A stretch of DNA of 15,659 nt from SIG710 sp045648605 (GTDB taxonomy: Bacteria; Bacillota; Clostridia; Oscillospirales; CAG-272). Position numbers and translations under genes: made by a program. The notes beneath the pieces were generated by a model. That model was not told where the DNA came from, made no database searches, and worked only from the letters and a program-made list of their open reading frames with translations. The stretch lies in the NCBI GenBank assembly GCA_045648605.1, contig JAZROG010000041.1, positions 1 through 15,659 on the forward strand. The letters run 5' to 3'. Below, piece after piece: positions 14,228 to 15,659 of this stretch (positions within the stretch are counted from its first letter, which is position 1; every line of letters starts with the position of its first letter).

Positions 14228-14974
14228 ATGCTTGCAATTTACCGTAAAGAATTAAAATCATATTTCATAACTCCCATGGGTTATATCTATATCGGAATTT
14301 TCCTTGCACTTTCCGCACTTCTTTTCAGCTATACCACCTTTATGCGCTCGTCATATGATATCACAAGCTATTTTTCAATGATGATATTCGCATTCGTTGT
14401 GCTGATCCCCCTTCTTACAATGAAGCTCTTTGCCGAGGAAAAGAAGCTTCGCACAGAGCAGATGCTCCTTACAGCTCCCGTTACCATAACGGGAATGGTT
14501 TTCGGCAAATATCTTGCCGCCCTTACCATGTTTGTGGGCTCGATCCTCTGCTCCTGCATAAATTTCATTCCCCTCTATGCCATTGCAAATCAGGAAAGAG
14601 CGGAGGCGGCTTCAAAAGCCATCCACATAGGCCCCTCGGGAGCGCAGATCATCGGCTCTCTTGTGGGAGTGATACTTGTGGGCGCGGCATTTATAGCTGT
14701 TGGTATGTTCATCTCAACTCTTACAGAAAACCAGCTTGCATCCGCAGTTATTTCGGTTGCGGTGCTGCTTGTTATGATAATTCTCGGTTATGTAAATAAC
14801 TTTATTCCCAATTATGCGGTGCGTTTTGTTATCGACTGGGTAAGCGTGCTGAGCCGTTTCGCGCCCTTCGGCTACGGAAGATTCGATTTCGCGGCTCTGC
14901 TCTATTATCTGTCGCTGACCTCCGTATTTATATTCCTGACGGTGCGCGTTTATGAAAAACGCCGCTGGGGCTGA
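14228..14974 (+). CDS. ABC-2 type permease, GldF-like
   Basis: The 248-residue membrane protein has about six predicted helices. The N-terminus IYRKELKSYFITPMGYIYIG and the segment LFAEEKKLRTEQMLLTAPVTI are the characteristic GldF/ABC-2 features: an amphipathic entry helix, then the cytoplasmic loop that contacts the ATPase. The last helix ends in the basic tail YEKRRWG. It lies 19 bp after the ATPase gene with GGAGG and AAAGGA upstream, and 17 bp before the GldG-like gene. With those two it forms the GldA-F-G architecture. What is exported is unknown; such trios occur in many non-gliding Firmicutes. Confidence 0.9.
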   Translation: MLAIYRKELKSYFITPMGYIYIGIFLALSALLFSYTTFMRSSYDITSYFSMMIFAFVVLIPLLTMKLFAEEKKLRTEQMLLTAPVTITGMVFGKYLAALTMFVGSILCSCINFIPLYAIANQERAEAASKAIHIGPSGAQIIGSLVGVILVGAAFIAVGMFISTLTENQLASAVISVAVLLVMIILGYVNNFIPNYAVRFVIDWVSVLSRFAPFGYGRFDFAALLYYLSLTSVFIFLTVRVYEKRRWG

Positions 14975-14991
14975 TAAGGAGGAGGAAGAAA

Positions 14992-15659
14992 ATGGCTTAC
15001 TATTCAAATAAAAAGCTTCGCTACGGAAGCATTTCAGTGGCTTTTACCGCCGCATTTATCGCCGCCGTTATCGCGCTTAATGTTGTATTCTCCGCTCTTG
15101 CCTCAAAATACCTCTGGTATATCGACATGACCGCGGAAACACTTTACACACTCTCGGACGAGTGTGTTGAGCTTTTAAAGGATATCGAGGACCCCGTTAA
15201 GATCCTTTTCTGCGATGACCCCGACACCCTTGAAAAGTCGGATACAACACGTCTCGTTTATAACACCGCTCTCCAGCTTGAGGAGGCACTTGACAATATC
15301 ACGGTTGAGACGGTAAACGTCATTGAAAACCGATCGGCAGTGAATAAATATCTCACAACAGCAACCACCGAGATAAAGACCACCGATGTTATCGTTGAAA
15401 GCGGCTCGGAATTCAGAAAGCTTTCTCTTACCGCATTCTATACCTTTGCAAATCAGAACGCAACAGAGCCTTGGGCTTATAATGCCGAATCCCGCTTTGC
15501 CGCAACCATAATTGCGGTGACACGTGCGGTTTCTCCCGTTTGCGCCCTGCTCTCAAACCACGGTGAGGCTTATCAGGATCAGGAGCTTATCAGCCTTATA
15601 AGCGATGCGGGATACGATATCGTTCCTCTTGACCTTTCAAAGGACGAGATCCCCGAGGA
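14992..15659 (+). CDS. GldG-like ABC-associated protein (partial, runs off the right edge)
   Basis: Only the first 222 residues are in the window; the frame is open to the last base. There is one transmembrane helix at about residues 13-38. It is followed by YLWYIDMTAETLYTLSDE, the start of the 'Gld-type' ABC-associated domain (D-T-x-x-x-x-Y-x-LS, then EDPVKILFC). Further on, SRFAATIIAVTRAVSP and LLSNHGEAY match the family's conserved middle, which resembles a glutamine-amidotransferase-like fold. The strong ribosome binding site AAGGAGGAGG ends 6 nt before the ATG. A complete protein would be expected to end with a second transmembrane helix, outside the window. Confidence 0.85.
   Translation, partial: MAYYSNKKLRYGSISVAFTAAFIAAVIALNVVFSALASKYLWYIDMTAETLYTLSDECVELLKDIEDPVKILFCDDPDTLEKSDTTRLVYNTALQLEEALDNITVETVNVIENRSAVNKYLTTATTEIKTTDVIVESGSEFRKLSLTAFYTFANQNATEPWAYNAESRFAATIIAVTRAVSPVCALLSNHGEAYQDQELISLISDAGYDIVPLDLSKDEIPE

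Noticed and set aside
15516..15530. Third parS-like site around CACGTG at about 15520
   Set aside because: Only the central CACGTG is present; the flanking TGTTT and AAACA arms are missing, and it lies inside the GldG-like coding sequence.

Overview
The window looks like a chromosomal segment of a low-to-moderate GC Gram-positive bacterium, most likely a member of the Clostridia and possibly an Oscillospirales/Ruminococcaceae-type gut organism. This rests on the mnmG-rsmG-noc-soj-spo0J neighbourhood with canonical parS sites, strong AGGAGG-type ribosome binding sites, sigma-A-like promoters, RNase Y, an RNHCP-domain protein and the style of the intergenic repeats. No ribosomal RNA, tRNA, CRISPR array or phage gene was seen. 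The species assignment is inference.

Layout. Positions 1-407 form a leader region: a good promoter (37-65), a small element with terminal inverted repeats (86-254) and two tandem hairpin-forming repeats (342-387). Next comes a rightward cluster of rarA (replication-linked AAA+ ATPase), mnmG (tRNA wobble-uridine modification) and rsmG (16S rRNA methylation), ending in a terminator (4462-4490). Two perfect parS sites (4509-4524 and 4546-4561) lie between rsmG and a convergent, leftward noc-like gene (4562-5392). A divergent promoter then drives soj/parA and spo0J/parB (5710-7366). These are followed by serS, an unrecognised two-helix membrane protein gene and a membrane-anchored MORN-repeat protein gene, ending at a perfect 13-bp-stem terminator (10172-10200).

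RNase Y (rny, 10399-11964) faces the other way, with its own promoter, a near-perfect Shine-Dalgarno sequence and a terminator. From 12067 to 12725 there is no convincing gene. That stretch holds a promoter-like sequence with no ORF behind it, a patchwork of repeats of the 'CGCTCAGGATGAC' type, and three consecutive palindromes. A promoter at 12726-12754 then starts a probable operon: an RNHCP zinc-ribbon protein, followed by an ABC exporter of the GldA/GldF/GldG type. The GldG-like gene runs off the right edge.

How it works together. The left half is a classical origin-proximal set combining translation quality (MnmG, RsmG, SerS), chromosome segregation (Soj, Spo0J, parS), nucleoid occlusion (Noc) and fork repair (RarA). 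The right half combines mRNA decay with an export system of unknown substrate. I see no clearly new multi-gene system. The points most worth a second look are the inverted noc beside the parS pair, the element inserted in the rarA leader, the MORN protein with its neighbour, the repeat patchwork at 12.1-12.7 kb and the RNHCP/Gld-type ABC linkage.
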